Source of the DNA: Lunatimonas salinarum
Lineage (GTDB): Bacteria; Bacteroidota; Bacteroidia; Cytophagales; Cyclobacteriaceae
Length of the DNA: 64,000 nt
Direction of reading: 5' to 3'
Assembly: GCF_017811155.1 (NCBI RefSeq)
Contig: NZ_JACVCV010000001.1
Coordinates: 62,001-126,000, forward strand
The notes beneath the pieces were generated by a model that did no database searches, was not told the origin of the DNA, and saw only the letters and a list, made by a program, of their open reading frames with translations. Shown one piece after another: positions 1 through 11,137 of this stretch (positions within the stretch are counted from its first letter, which is position 1; each line of letters starts with the position of its first letter). The position numbers were made by a program, and so were the translations under genes.

Positions 1-683
1 AGGACGTGTCAGACGACAACAAGGAAACTTTTAAGGAGGATATCCTGACTAAGCTCTATCCCGAGCAATTAACGATGTCTAATGGCATGCGTGGCTTGGG
101 CGCTTGGGCTTGGGGAGCCATGAGGGCCATGGATTACTTTGAAAGTGACCCCGATATAGATGCCACCCGTGCTGGAGTAGTAGGCCACTCCAGAGGTGGA
201 AAGGCCGCTCTCTGGACGGGTGCACAGGATACCCGCTGGGCCATTACCATCTCTAATGAGTCAGGTTGTGGTGGTGCCGCCCTTTCGCGACGTCGATTCG
301 GCGAAACCGTAGCGCGAATAAATACCAATTTCCCCTACTGGTTTACAGACAATTTTAATCGGTATAACGACAACGAAGACGCCCTGCCAGTAGATCAGCA
401 CATGTTGATTGCGGCGATTGCTCCTAGGGCGGTGTATGTGGCGAGTGCTGAAGAGGATCAATGGGCCGATCCAAAAGGCGAATACTTATCGTTGAAACTT
501 GGTTCTCGGGCCCACCAAACCATTTATCAAATGGATACCAAGCTTCCCCAGGAACAGCCAAAGGTTGGAGAACCCATTCACATGGGGTCCCTAGGGTATC
601 ATATGCGCGGGGGAACACACAATCTCACCGCATTGGATTGGTCGTACTTTTTGGATTTTGCGGATAAGCTGTTTCAAAAATAA
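1..683 (+). CDS. Glucuronoyl methylesterase, CE15 family (5' end outside window)
   Basis: This is the C-terminal part of a carbohydrate esterase family 15 enzyme, which cleaves ester bonds between lignin alcohols and 4-O-methyl-glucuronic acid on xylan. The reading frame is open to the left edge, so the first visible GTG at base 6 is probably internal and the N-terminal half is missing. The visible part holds the nucleophile motif G-H-S-R-G-G-K (Ser near residue 62 of the visible frame), the [11 protein letters not shown] block, the [12 protein letters not shown] acidic segment and a late [11 protein letters not shown] segment that supplies the catalytic His. The order Ser, acid, His fits the alpha/beta-hydrolase fold. 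It converges with katG across a strong two-way terminator. Confidence 0.85.
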   Translation, partial: DVSDDNKETFKEDILTKLYPEQLTMSNGMRGLGAWAWGAMRAMDYFESDPDIDATRAGVVGHSRGGKAALWTGAQDTRWAITISNESGCGGAALSRRRFGETVARINTNFPYWFTDNFNRYNDNEDALPVDQHMLIAAIAPRAVYVASAEEDQWADPKGEYLSLKLGSRAHQTIYQMDTKLPQEQPKVGEPIHMGSLGYHMRGGTHNLTALDWSYFLDFADKLFQK

Positions 684-690
684 CAAAGGA

Positions 691-711
691 ATTAGCGGTG
701 AAACCGCTAAT
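691..711. repeat. Short perfect hairpin after the esterase gene
   Basis: ATTAGCGGT and ACCGCTAAT form a perfect 9-bp stem with a 3-base loop, 8 bases after the esterase stop codon and just before the terminator at 718-751. It has no T tract of its own. It may protect a 3' end or form a tandem terminator with the next hairpin. Confidence 0.5.
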
Positions 712-717
712 GGAACG

Positions 718-751
718 AAAAAAAGGGTGGCTTTTTGTGGCCACCCTTTTT
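718..751. terminator. Bidirectional rho-independent terminator
   Basis: The stem AAAAAGGGTGGC (720-731) pairs with GCCACCCTTTTT (740-751) around an 8-base loop. The flanking A and T runs give a T tract on both strands, so it can end the esterase transcript on the plus strand and the katG transcript on the minus strand. It lies between the two convergent stop codons. Confidence 0.85.
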
Positions 752-783
752 CATTTATCTAGCGAATTAGTTGCTAATCGGGA

Positions 784-3012
<2,229 letters not shown>

Positions 3013-3042
3013 TTAACGGGTTTTTGTTCACCTTTTGCAATG

Positions 3043-3050
3043 CTAAGATA
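3043..3050 (-). promoter_or_regulatory. Possible katG promoter -7 element
   Basis: On the minus strand the bases read TATCTTAG, seven of eight matches to the Bacteroidota -7 consensus TAnnTTTG. It lies 34 bases upstream of the katG ATG. I see no good -33 TTTG at the usual spacing, which would suit a promoter that needs an activator. Confidence 0.35.
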
Positions 3051-3083
3051 CCTAATTAAAATCAACAACTAACTAAAAATTCG

Positions 3084-3098
3084 ATAGATAATATCTAT
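3084..3098. promoter_or_regulatory. OxyR-like binding box upstream of katG
   Basis: The sequence is ATAG-N7-CTAT within the perfect palindrome ATAGAT-AAT-ATCTAT. ATAG-N7-CTAT is the half-operator known for OxyR. A second half-operator at the standard 7-base spacing is poor: its ATAG is absent and a CTAT at 3116-3119 is one base out of phase. The box is centred 82 bases before the katG start and about 44 bases upstream of the possible -7 element. OxyR control of katG fits known biology, but no oxyR gene lies in this window. Confidence 0.5.
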
Positions 3099-3187
3099 TG
3101 AATATGTGCTTTTATCTATCCATGCTGACTCTGACCTCCTTACCGATGGGTATTCGAACCTATTTGGTTAAATGGTTACCTGATGAC

Positions 3188-4777
3188 CTATGAACCTAGC
3201 AGTGTATTTAGCAGAATTCTCATTTCATCTGCCAATTTGCGTTCCTCTCTTACCAAGTTGTACCGTTGTTCAGGATCCTTGCTGAGGTCAAATAATTCAT
3301 CGGGCTCATCATGGGGTACCACTCCTCTATTCCGTTCATATTCATTAAACCAAAGCTTGGCTCCCCATGGGAGCCTTCCGGAATTGGCATTTATATACAC
3401 CCAGTTTTTGTGCCGAAGTGCAAAAACCCTGTCCATCCCGCTTCCGGTACTTTGCAATAAATTTTCCCGTGGCGCAGCCGTACTCTCTTGTCTAAGTAAC
3501 GGTAGAAAATCGTAGCTGTCTCCCGCCACATCCGCAGGCAATTGAACACCTACAAACGATGCGAGGGTTGCCATGATGTCCAACTGACTGATCAACGCAT
3601 CACTTTTGGTGTTGGGCTTCACCACGCCAGGCCAATGAACAATGAAAGGCACCCGATGACCGCCTTCATAGACATCCCATTTTACACCACGAAAGGGCCC
3701 CATACTGCGATGGCCATAATTGGCTACTACATCCTTTACGATAGCTTCAGGTCCATTGTCACTGGTGAGAATGATCAGCGTTTTCCGTAACTGGTCGGTT
3801 TCCTCCAGCACCCTCATGATCTCGCCCACTTCCTTGTCAAGCTGCTGTATGTAGTCACCATAAAAACCGGCTTCACTTTTGCCATGGAATTCGCTGACCG
3901 GAACCACCGGCGTATGTGGTGAGGTAGTAGCAAACAAAAGAAAGAAAGGTTCTTTCACATATTTCATTTCCCGTAGATAACTCACCGCCCGCCCCAATAG
4001 TGTTGGCATGACTTCGTCGAACCGCCACCCCGGTTCTCCGGGACCATCGCCATGAATGCTCCCCCGGAAAGCAATGGATTCAATCTCTTCCGCTTTCAGT
4101 TGAACCAGTTTCTTACTTAGAAATTTTCCGTTTTCCATCCAGGCATAGGGCGGAAAATTTGGGACATCCTGCCCAAAGTAATAATCAAAACCTGCCCCCA
4201 TGGCACCTCCCGTAACCGGCTGACCGAAATCAAGGAGATCAGCGGTAACCAGACTATGTCCTCCCGATGTGATCTGATCCTCGGGTGGTCGAACGCCACC
4301 TCGCCAATTCCAATCCCAGCCAAGGTGCCATTTTCCTATCAGTGCTGTATGGTATCCTTTTTCCTTCAGCACCTTGGGAACTGTTAGTTCGTCTTCCCCT
4401 ATCAGGGAAGGCCCAAACGGAAATACAATGCGATCAATACGGCGCCAAGGATATCGTCCGGTCATCAAGGAATACCTGCTGGGTGTGCAGATTGATGCGG
4501 GGCTATGTGCATCCGTAAACAGCATGCCGTTGGAAGCCAAACGGTCGATATGAGGGGTTGCTATTTTTGATTCCGGGTTGTAACAACCAACATCGCCATA
4601 TCCCAGATCATCCGTGTAAATTATGAGGACATTTGGATAATGGTCAGCATTGGAGTCCATGACAGGTGTACACCCCTGCACCGATAAAAATAACCATAAC
4701 GTTGAAACCAATACGGCCGCGACGAACGTCATACGTCCTTTTTCATCTAGGCACTCCAACCTTTTCCCTTTCTTCAT
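3188..4777 (-). CDS. Sulfatase family lipoprotein (Cys-type)
   Basis: A type I sulfatase of the alkaline phosphatase superfamily, expected to release sulfate from a sulfated carbohydrate. Metal-binding Asp56-Asp57 lie in IIYTDDLGYGD, and CTPSR at residues 97-101 is the C-x-P-S-R site whose Cys becomes formylglycine. A later SDNGPE segment adds metal ligands. The signal sequence ends in LSVQGC with lipid-anchored Cys36. A second ATG at residue 16 (4732) would give a more normal signal peptide and may be the real start. It is divergent from the unidentified lipoprotein at 4991. A formylglycine-generating enzyme is encoded about 50 kb away at 55460-56632. The substrate cannot be told from sequence alone. 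Confidence 0.92.
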   Translation of the reverse strand: MKKGKRLECLDEKGRMTFVAAVLVSTLWLFLSVQGCTPVMDSNADHYPNVLIIYTDDLGYGDVGCYNPESKIATPHIDRLASNGMLFTDAHSPASICTPSRYSLMTGRYPWRRIDRIVFPFGPSLIGEDELTVPKVLKEKGYHTALIGKWHLGWDWNWRGGVRPPEDQITSGGHSLVTADLLDFGQPVTGGAMGAGFDYYFGQDVPNFPPYAWMENGKFLSKKLVQLKAEEIESIAFRGSIHGDGPGEPGWRFDEVMPTLLGRAVSYLREMKYVKEPFFLLFATTSPHTPVVPVSEFHGKSEAGFYGDYIQQLDKEVGEIMRVLEETDQLRKTLIILTSDNGPEAIVKDVVANYGHRSMGPFRGVKWDVYEGGHRVPFIVHWPGVVKPNTKSDALISQLDIMATLASFVGVQLPADVAGDSYDFLPLLRQESTAAPRENLLQSTGSGMDRVFALRHKNWVYINANSGRLPWGAKLWFNEYERNRGVVPHDEPDELFDLSKDPEQRYNLVREERKLADEMRILLNTLLGS

Positions 4778-4990
4778 CCATTAGTTATTTCAGGTAAGCC
4801 AAGATACGACAATAATCCTAAAAAATCCGAAAACCTTTTCCGGGTATTTTCGGCGGCTCTCCGAGGAGTTCGGTAGCAAAAAAACGATCTATTACCAAAC
4901 CGTTAAAATATTGATGAATCCTTCGTTATTGTAAATATAAATAAATACTTTTAGCTGGCAAACACCTTCCCTACTCTAACTTAGCCAGTT

Positions 4991-6628
4991 GTGATGCGAA
5001 ATTTTCGATGCGTAGTCCTGTTATTTTCTATACTGATTTCATGCCACTCCAAGCAGCCTGCCGATCCTAGATTTCAGGAGGCCTTGGACAATGGGTATTT
5101 AGCTCATGAAGGGTTCGTTCGTTCGCTTCGATTTGTGGAAGCGTGGTTGGAACATGCCGATCCCACCACGGGACTTATTCCGCGAAACCTGATGGCATCC
5201 AAAGACTTTTGGAATGCCCAGGATGCGGCTGCCGATAACTATCCCTTTATGGTTCTGACCGCCTATCTATTGGACAAGGAATTATTTGAAGGAAAAATGA
5301 GATCTATTTTATCCAAAGAACAGGAATTGACCAACTGGGTAGACCGGCTTCCAGACGATTATTCTTTCAGTCAGCGAGGTTTTCGGACAGAAACGGTAAA
5401 TATGGACGGTATTGTTTTCGGAAGTTCCGAGTACATTAAAGACGGGTTACTTCCCCTAACCGAATACCTGGGGGAAAGCCCATGGTCTGACCGAATGATT
5501 GGTATGCTCGATGATATTTGGAAGCATGCCTCCTACGATACGCCGTTTGGTAAGATACCCTCTACCAATGTAGAGGTAAACGGAGAGTTGCTTCAAACGC
5601 TTTCAAGGGTGTATTGGATGACCGGCAACTCAAAATACCTCGAATGGGCTATCCGCTTGGGCGACTATTACTTGATGGGAGATCAACATCCGACAAGGGA
5701 TTTGCCGGTGATACGGCTCCGGGATCATGGCTGTGAAATCGTATCCGGCCTGAGTGAATTATACGTGACTCTTGCCTATAGCGATCCTGCTAAAAGGGAG
5801 CTTTATAGGCCCCATTTGTACGAGATGCTTGATCGCATCCTCGAAGTAGGAAGAAATGAGCACGGGTTTTTTTACAATCAGGTTAACCCAATCAGCGGCG
5901 AGGTATTGGATCCGTCCATTGCCGATACTTGGGGTTATACATTGAACGCCTACTATTCGATTTTTCTGGTAGATGGTCATCAAGCATATCGGGAGCCCGT
6001 GTATAAAGTTTTCCAAAACCTTCGTCATTATGAATTTTTTGATTGGGAAAACGGCAGTGCAGATGGGTATGCGGATGCTATTGAAAGTGCGCTCAACCTT
6101 CTAAATCGTGAGCCTAGCCAGGATGCTGAATCTTGGATAAACTCTCAAATCCAAGTGATGTGGTCCATGCAGGATTCTGCCTACCGGGGACAAACCGAGC
6201 TATTCAGGGGAACTGGAATCATCGAAGGATGGCATGGGGACGGAAACTTCGCCAGAACCACGATCATGCATTCCCTGTGGAAGACACAGGGAACATCGCT
6301 ATCCCCCTGGCATGAGAAGGCGTTTCTGGGAGCCAAGTTGGATGGTAAGGAGTTAGAAGTTTCTATGCTCTCTGAGGAGCCTTATTCCGGTATGCTCAAA
6401 TTTGATTATCCGCGGCATCGTGCCAATTTTAACCTTCCTTTGGACTATCCAAGAATCAATCAGTTTCCAGAATGGTTTGTCATTTCGGCAGCATCCTCCT
6501 ACCTCGTTCACTTTGTAAACGAAGGCAAGACCCGAAGGATGACCGGTACGGAAATATTGGAAGGAATCCCGGTTGAATTGGTTGAAAACGTGGGATACTA
6601 CCTGATCGTAGAGCCCGTGGAAAACTGA
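4991..6628 (+). CDS. Unidentified lipoprotein, possibly an (alpha/alpha)-barrel enzyme
   Basis: A 545-residue protein with a short lipoprotein signal (FSILISC, Cys18). I do not recognise the family. The body is rich in aromatic and acidic residues and has many predicted helices, with segments such as LQTLSRVYWMTGNSKYLEWAIRLGDYY and NLLNREPSQDAESWINSQ, which recall six- or seven-hairpin glycosidases and polysaccharide lyases; this is only a fold-level impression. The last 110 residues look beta-rich. It stands alone on the plus strand, divergent from a sulfatase, so a role in processing a sulfated or acidic glycan at the cell surface is a reasonable guess. A hairpin just after the stop separates it from the convergent trp operon. 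Confidence 0.7.
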   Translation: MMRNFRCVVLLFSILISCHSKQPADPRFQEALDNGYLAHEGFVRSLRFVEAWLEHADPTTGLIPRNLMASKDFWNAQDAAADNYPFMVLTAYLLDKELFEGKMRSILSKEQELTNWVDRLPDDYSFSQRGFRTETVNMDGIVFGSSEYIKDGLLPLTEYLGESPWSDRMIGMLDDIWKHASYDTPFGKIPSTNVEVNGELLQTLSRVYWMTGNSKYLEWAIRLGDYYLMGDQHPTRDLPVIRLRDHGCEIVSGLSELYVTLAYSDPAKRELYRPHLYEMLDRILEVGRNEHGFFYNQVNPISGEVLDPSIADTWGYTLNAYYSIFLVDGHQAYREPVYKVFQNLRHYEFFDWENGSADGYADAIESALNLLNREPSQDAESWINSQIQVMWSMQDSAYRGQTELFRGTGIIEGWHGDGNFARTTIMHSLWKTQGTSLSPWHEKAFLGAKLDGKELEVSMLSEEPYSGMLKFDYPRHRANFNLPLDYPRINQFPEWFVISAASSYLVHFVNEGKTRRMTGTEILEGIPVELVENVGYYLIVEPVEN

Positions 6629-6649
6629 GAGCGGGTAGAAAACCCGCTC
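6629..6649. terminator. Hairpin between convergent genes, likely terminator
   Basis: GAGCGGGT (6629-6636) and ACCCGCTC (6642-6649) form an 8-bp stem with a 5-base loop. It starts right after the stop codon of the plus-strand lipoprotein and lies 6 bases beyond the stop of aroF. On the minus strand a short TTTT follows 4 bases later; on the plus strand the T tract is poor. It probably ends the trp-aroF transcript. Confidence 0.6.
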
Positions 6650-6654
6650 CTAAA

Positions 6655-7674
6655 TTACAACAACTGAAAGGTTTTTCGAAGGGCAAAAGTTTTGCGGATC
6701 TGATCCGCTAAAAGGGCACTTTGCTGAAAATTGAGTGTTTGTTGCCCATCGGAGTAGGCTTTGTCCGGATTTTCATGAGCTTCGTAAATAATTCCGTCTG
6801 CGCCGGACATTACTCCTGCCAAAGCCATCTGTGGTACGAACTCCCGAATACCAATACCATGGGACGGATCTACTACGACCGGAAGGTGTGATTTGGATTT
6901 CAAAATGGGTACTGCGTTCAAATCCAAGGTGTTTCTACTGGCACGTTCGTAGGTACGGATTCCTCTTTCGCAAAGGATGATTTTTTCATTACCTCCGGAA
7001 AACACATATTCCGCCGATTGCAGCAACTCTTCGATCGTTCCGGAAATCCCCCGTTTAATCATCACTGCCTTGTCCACTTTACCGAGCTCATCAAGTAAGT
7101 TAAAGTTCTGTGTATTTCTGGCACCTACTTGAAACACATCCACGTAGTCGATCATCTCTTCGATTTGGGAAACCTGCATGACCTCGGTCACAATCTTAAT
7201 TCCCGCAGCTTTGGCCTGACCATACCAAAGTTTCAATCCTTCCAATCCCAATCCACGGAAAGCGTAAGGGCTGCTACGGGGCTTAAAGACCCCTCCACGC
7301 ATCATGGATATATTGCAGGATTTCAGGTGTTCAATGACACCGGAAATTTGTTCTTCCGATTCGATGGAACAGGGCCCGGCAATTACCGCCATGGCACCGT
7401 CTTCTACCCGGATGCCGTCACCCAAATCGATACTGGTAGGCTTCACTTTCCATTTTTTGGAAACCAGCTTGTAGTCATCAGAGACAAGGTGAATATCCTG
7501 TATTCCTTTCAGGTGGCCTATTTTCCGAATGTCAAAATCCTTATTGCCGATTCCTATGAGGTAATCTCCCATTTGGGTGCTCACCTCGGTTACTTTAATG
7601 CCGAATGAGCCAATTTTTTCTTTCAGAATTTCCCGCTCTGAATCATCGATATGTTTGGAGAGTTGAATGATCAT
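6655..7674 (-). CDS. aroF: 3-deoxy-7-phosphoheptulonate synthase (DAHP synthase, type I-beta)
   Basis: Catalyses the first step of aromatic biosynthesis: phosphoenolpyruvate plus erythrose 4-phosphate gives DAHP. About 70 N-terminal residues look like the ferredoxin-like regulatory domain found in Thermotoga-type enzymes. The TIM barrel follows with AGPCSIES (metal-binding Cys), MRGGVFKPRSSPYAFRG (substrate-binding Lys/Arg), and VVVDPSHGIGIR (metal-binding His). Its 339-residue length fits this class. It is the last gene of the trp operon, 2 bases after trpA, so aromatic precursor supply is co-ordinated with tryptophan synthesis and would share the upstream attenuator. The N-terminal domain suggests feedback by an aromatic amino acid, but which one cannot be read. 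Confidence 0.95.
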   Translation of the reverse strand: MIIQLSKHIDDSEREILKEKIGSFGIKVTEVSTQMGDYLIGIGNKDFDIRKIGHLKGIQDIHLVSDDYKLVSKKWKVKPTSIDLGDGIRVEDGAMAVIAGPCSIESEEQISGVIEHLKSCNISMMRGGVFKPRSSPYAFRGLGLEGLKLWYGQAKAAGIKIVTEVMQVSQIEEMIDYVDVFQVGARNTQNFNLLDELGKVDKAVMIKRGISGTIEELLQSAEYVFSGGNEKIILCERGIRTYERASRNTLDLNAVPILKSKSHLPVVVDPSHGIGIREFVPQMALAGVMSGADGIIYEAHENPDKAYSDGQQTLNFQQSALLADQIRKTFALRKTFQLL

Positions 7675-7676
7675 GT

Positions 7677-8453
7677 TTAATCGTTTATTACACGCTGAAT
7701 ATAATCCTTGATGCCTTGCTCCAAATGTTCGGAATCGCTCAGGATACGGATAAAGGCACTTCCGATAATTGCCCCATGGGCATAGGCTGATGCCGTCTGA
7801 AAACCTACTCGGTCTGAAATCCCAAAACCGATTAATCGGGGATTGGAAAGGCCCATGTTGCGGATTCGTTCGAAATATGCAATCTGTTCCTCCGTAATGC
7901 CCTTTTTGGCACCGGTTATGCTCGCCGATGAAACCATATAGATAAATCCATCCGAATGCTCGTCGATTTCACGTATGCGGGCTTCGCTGGTTTGGGGCGA
8001 GATCAAAAAGGTATTTCGAAGACCGTATTGGTCAAAGATAGCTTTGTACTCACGTATATATTGCTGCATAGGAAGATCCGGCAGAATCACCCCATCCACG
8101 CCAACTTCATGGCATTTTTGACAGAATCTTTCCACGCCGTATTGTACCACCGGATTCAAGTAGCCCATCAGTATTACCGGAATACTGACTTCATTCCGCA
8201 TGTGTTCGAGTTGGCTGAAGAGTTTTTTCATGCTCATCCCATTGGCCAACGCAACCATGTTGCTCTCCTGAATGGTTGGTCCATCGGCTATGGGATCTGA
8301 ATAAGGAATCCCTACTTCGATGATGTCGGCCCCGGCTGCTTCAATTGCTTTCATAATGGGCAGGGTATCTTCCAAGGAAGGATACCCTGCAGTGAAATAA
8401 ATAGAGAGAATGTTTTCGGATTTATCCCGAAAAAGTTTATCGATGCGGTTCAT
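7677..8453 (-). CDS. trpA: Tryptophan synthase alpha subunit
   Basis: Cleaves indole-3-glycerol phosphate to indole and glyceraldehyde 3-phosphate and passes indole to TrpB through the subunit tunnel. The catalytic Glu and Asp are both present in the block ADIIEVGIPYSDPIADGPT. The TIM barrel is complete and ends in a phosphate-binding GFGIS/IIGSAF region. I place the start at the ATG at 8453 (MNRIDKLF); the frame extends to 8480 but that start would run into trpB. Eleven bases separate it from trpB and two from aroF. Confidence 0.97.
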   Translation of the reverse strand: MNRIDKLFRDKSENILSIYFTAGYPSLEDTLPIMKAIEAAGADIIEVGIPYSDPIADGPTIQESNMVALANGMSMKKLFSQLEHMRNEVSIPVILMGYLNPVVQYGVERFCQKCHEVGVDGVILPDLPMQQYIREYKAIFDQYGLRNTFLISPQTSEARIREIDEHSDGFIYMVSSASITGAKKGITEEQIAYFERIRNMGLSNPRLIGFGISDRVGFQTASAYAHGAIIGSAFIRILSDSEHLEQGIKDYIQRVIND

Positions 8454-8464
8454 TTGATGCGTGC

Positions 8465-9643
8465 TTAATAATTGCCCCATTTGATGTAGGTTTCCAAATC
8501 TTTGTCTCCCCTTCCAGATAGATTGATGACAATCACATCGTCAGGGTTATAGGTTAGTTGATTAAGCGCAGAAAGGGCGTGAGCGCTTTCGATCGCAGGA
8601 ATAATACCTTCAAGTCGGCTTAACTCAATGCCGGCCACCATGGCGTCCTCGTCTTCTACGGCTACAAACTCACCCCTTCCGCTTTCGAAGAGATGCGCAT
8701 GAACCGGCCCTATTCCTGGATAGTCCAATCCAGCAGAAATGGAATGGGGCTCTACCACCTGCCCATCCTCGGTTTGCATGAGCAACGTCTGACTGCCATG
8801 AAGAATACCAATTTTACCCAAAGCGGTAGTAGCAGCAGATTTTCCAGAGGAGACCCCAAGTCCTGCTGCCTCAGCGGCAACCAAGCGAACCGAAGGCTCA
8901 TTGTAATAATGATAAAATGCCCCCGCGGCATTGCTTCCGCCGCCCACGCAGGCGATAACCATATCGGGGGTTTCCCGGCCCTCCTTTTCCAAAAGTTGTA
9001 CCCGCATTTCTTCGCTGATTACCGACTGAAATCGGGCCACCATCTCTGGATATGGGTGGGGACCGACCACCGAACCGATGATGTAGTGGGTGTCCACTGG
9101 ATTATTGATCCATTGCCGCATGGCCTCGTTGGTGGCATCTTTTAGCGTTTTGCTTCCCGATGTGGCCGGTACCACCTTAGCTCCCAGAATCCGCATGCGT
9201 TCTACGTTTGGCTTCTGCCGCTCCATATCCACCGATCCCATATATACCGTACAATCCATGCCCATGAGGGCACAGACCGTGGCTGTAGCCACGCCGTGCT
9301 GCCCAGCACCCGTTTCGGCGATGATGCGCTTTTTGCCGAGCTTCCGCGCCAATATAATCTGTCCAATGGTGTTGTTCACCTTGTGCGCACCAGTATGGCA
9401 TAGATCTTCTCTTTTGAGGTAAATTTTTGCCTTGTATTTTTCTGAAAGACGCTCCGCCAAAAACAAGGGAGTGGGTCTACCCACATAATCCCGAAGCAAA
9501 TAGCGAAACTCACGCTGAAATTCCTCGGTCTCAATAATCGTGAGGAAGTTTTCTCTTAGCTCCTCGATGTTTGGATACAACATCTCAGGGATAAAGGCCC
9601 CACCGAACCTTCCATAAAAACCGTTTTCGTCAACTTTGATCAT
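8465..9643 (-). CDS. trpB: Tryptophan synthase beta subunit
   Basis: Pyridoxal-phosphate enzyme that joins indole and serine to form tryptophan. The PLP lysine lies in [13 protein letters not shown], and the phosphate-binding loop reads [10 protein letters not shown]. It is the ordinary TrpB1 form, which pairs with TrpA, as its neighbour confirms. The start is set at the ATG at 9643 ([17 protein letters not shown]), where conserved sequence begins; the open frame continues to 9676 where it would touch trpF. The remaining length of 392 residues is normal. Confidence 0.97.
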   Translation of the reverse strand: MIKVDENGFYGRFGGAFIPEMLYPNIEELRENFLTIIETEEFQREFRYLLRDYVGRPTPLFLAERLSEKYKAKIYLKREDLCHTGAHKVNNTIGQIILARKLGKKRIIAETGAGQHGVATATVCALMGMDCTVYMGSVDMERQKPNVERMRILGAKVVPATSGSKTLKDATNEAMRQWINNPVDTHYIIGSVVGPHPYPEMVARFQSVISEEMRVQLLEKEGRETPDMVIACVGGGSNAAGAFYHYYNEPSVRLVAAEAAGLGVSSGKSAATTALGKIGILHGSQTLLMQTEDGQVVEPHSISAGLDYPGIGPVHAHLFESGRGEFVAVEDEDAMVAGIELSRLEGIIPAIESAHALSALNQLTYNPDDVIVINLSGRGDKDLETYIKWGNY

Positions 9644-9675
9644 ATCGTATTTGATTCGCACCCAAAAAGGGGGCA

Positions 9676-10311
9676 TTAGGTTAATCTTAGTTTTTGCATA
9701 AATGTTTTGACCTTTGCAATGTCCTTCACTGCCGGAGATAGCTCAAACTTAGAATTGATATCAATCCCACGCATAGCCGGAATAGCTTCCATCAGCTCGA
9801 TTATTTTCCCCGAATGGTCTTCCGTGATCCCCCCACTTAGCAGAAAGGGCTGATCGAAGGGATAGCTGTATAGGATATCCCAAGAGAAGCTGTGTCCGGA
9901 ACCTCCGTATTGGGGCGTGTCAGTGTCAAATAGGAACCAATCTACCTTATCTGTAAATGGTTCCACGCTTCCCCATTTCCAGTTGGGCCCGATCCGGAAT
10001 ACCTTGATGATCTTTACCGGTAGGAACGTACGCAAAGATGAGATATAGTCCATATCCTCATCGCCGTGCAGCTGCACATATTCCAACCCGTATTCCCGCA
10101 CCGAATCCACTACTTGGGCAATTTCAGCATTCACAAAAACCCCAACTTTTGGTATATCCAAAGACCGGTAAAACATCGCGCCTTCGGAGCTTGCCCCTAC
10201 ATTTCGGGAAGACTTAGCGTAAAAGATAAGTCCCATCAAATCAGGCTTAGCAAATGCTACCAGTTGCAGGATATTTTCGGGATCCCGCATGCCGCAGACC
10301 TTGATAATCAT
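9676..10311 (-). CDS. trpF: Phosphoribosylanthranilate isomerase
   Basis: Carries out the Amadori rearrangement of phosphoribosyl anthranilate to CdRP. The catalytic Cys occurs in [13 protein letters not shown] at the N-terminus, and the catalytic Asp in [16 protein letters not shown]. The small TIM barrel of 211 residues is complete and ends in GIDINSKFE. Its ATG overlaps the trpC stop by an ATGA arrangement (10308-10311), which indicates translational coupling. Confidence 0.96.
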   Translation of the reverse strand: MIIKVCGMRDPENILQLVAFAKPDLMGLIFYAKSSRNVGASSEGAMFYRSLDIPKVGVFVNAEIAQVVDSVREYGLEYVQLHGDEDMDYISSLRTFLPVKIIKVFRIGPNWKWGSVEPFTDKVDWFLFDTDTPQYGGSGHSFSWDILYSYPFDQPFLLSGGITEDHSGKIIELMEAIPAMRGIDINSKFELSPAVKDIAKVKTFMQKLRLT

Positions 10312-11129
10312 CGCAAAGATTCGGTAGATTTCAGTGCTAGCAGCTCCCGGTAGGTATTCATGAAGTTGTATGCAGCCTGATGAGGTCGAATACTTTTCAT
10401 GAAATTCTCACCGATCAAAAACCCTTGATAACCCGCCTCCCGCAACGTTACAAGGGTAGACGGATCGGAAATGCCGCTTTCGGAAATCTTTATAAATTCT
10501 TTCGGGATTTTATCGACCAAGGCCAACGAAGTGTCCACACTCACATCAAAGGTCTTTAGGTTTCGGTTATTGACCCCCACTACATCCAAATAGGGGTTTA
10601 AAGACCGCTCCAGTTCTACTTCGTCGTGTACCTCCATCAAGACTTCCATTCCCAGGCTTTTGGCGAATTTTGCCAATTCCTCCAGTCTCTTTGGCTCCAG
10701 GATGGCGGCGATCAACAGAATGCAATCCGCTCCAATCGATTTCGCTTCTACGAATTGGTATTCGTCTATCATAAAATCCTTTCGGAGAATGGGGCAGAAA
10801 TTAAATTTCCTGGCGGTGATCAAATCCTCGTTATTGCCACCGAAAAACTCCCAATCAGTCAATACCGACAGCGCTGATGCACCGGCCTGCATGTATCCGA
10901 TGGTGGTTTTTTCCACTTTGGCATTGGCGTTTATCCAACCCTTTGAAGGGGACTTTCGTTTGAATTCCGCAATAATGCCGGTTTTCTCTGGATTCAGGAG
11001 ATACTTCCGCATCGATACTGTCTGCCCATCGTAAAAGGGGCTTTTCTCCAGCTTTTTCAGTGGCACCAAAGCCTTACTTTCAGCAACTTCTTTTAACTTA
11101 TGGGCGACTATTCTATCCAGTATATTCAT
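10308..11129 (-). CDS. trpC: Indole-3-glycerol phosphate synthase
   Basis: Converts CdRP to indole-3-glycerol phosphate. IIAEFKRKSPSKGWI near residue 56 carries the catalytic Lys and substrate contacts, and later blocks ILRKDFMIDEYQ, GVNNRNLKTFDV and SESGI are the usual family signatures. The start is the ATG at 11129 (MNILDRIVAHK), which matches the normal N-terminus; the frame reaches a TTG at 11141 but that is less likely. It lies 8 bases after trpD and overlaps trpF by 4. Confidence 0.97.
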   Translation of the reverse strand: MNILDRIVAHKLKEVAESKALVPLKKLEKSPFYDGQTVSMRKYLLNPEKTGIIAEFKRKSPSKGWINANAKVEKTTIGYMQAGASALSVLTDWEFFGGNNEDLITARKFNFCPILRKDFMIDEYQFVEAKSIGADCILLIAAILEPKRLEELAKFAKSLGMEVLMEVHDEVELERSLNPYLDVVGVNNRNLKTFDVSVDTSLALVDKIPKEFIKISESGISDPSTLVTLREAGYQGFLIGENFMKSIRPHQAAYNFMNTYRELLALKSTESLR

Positions 11130-11137
11130 TTCAATTA

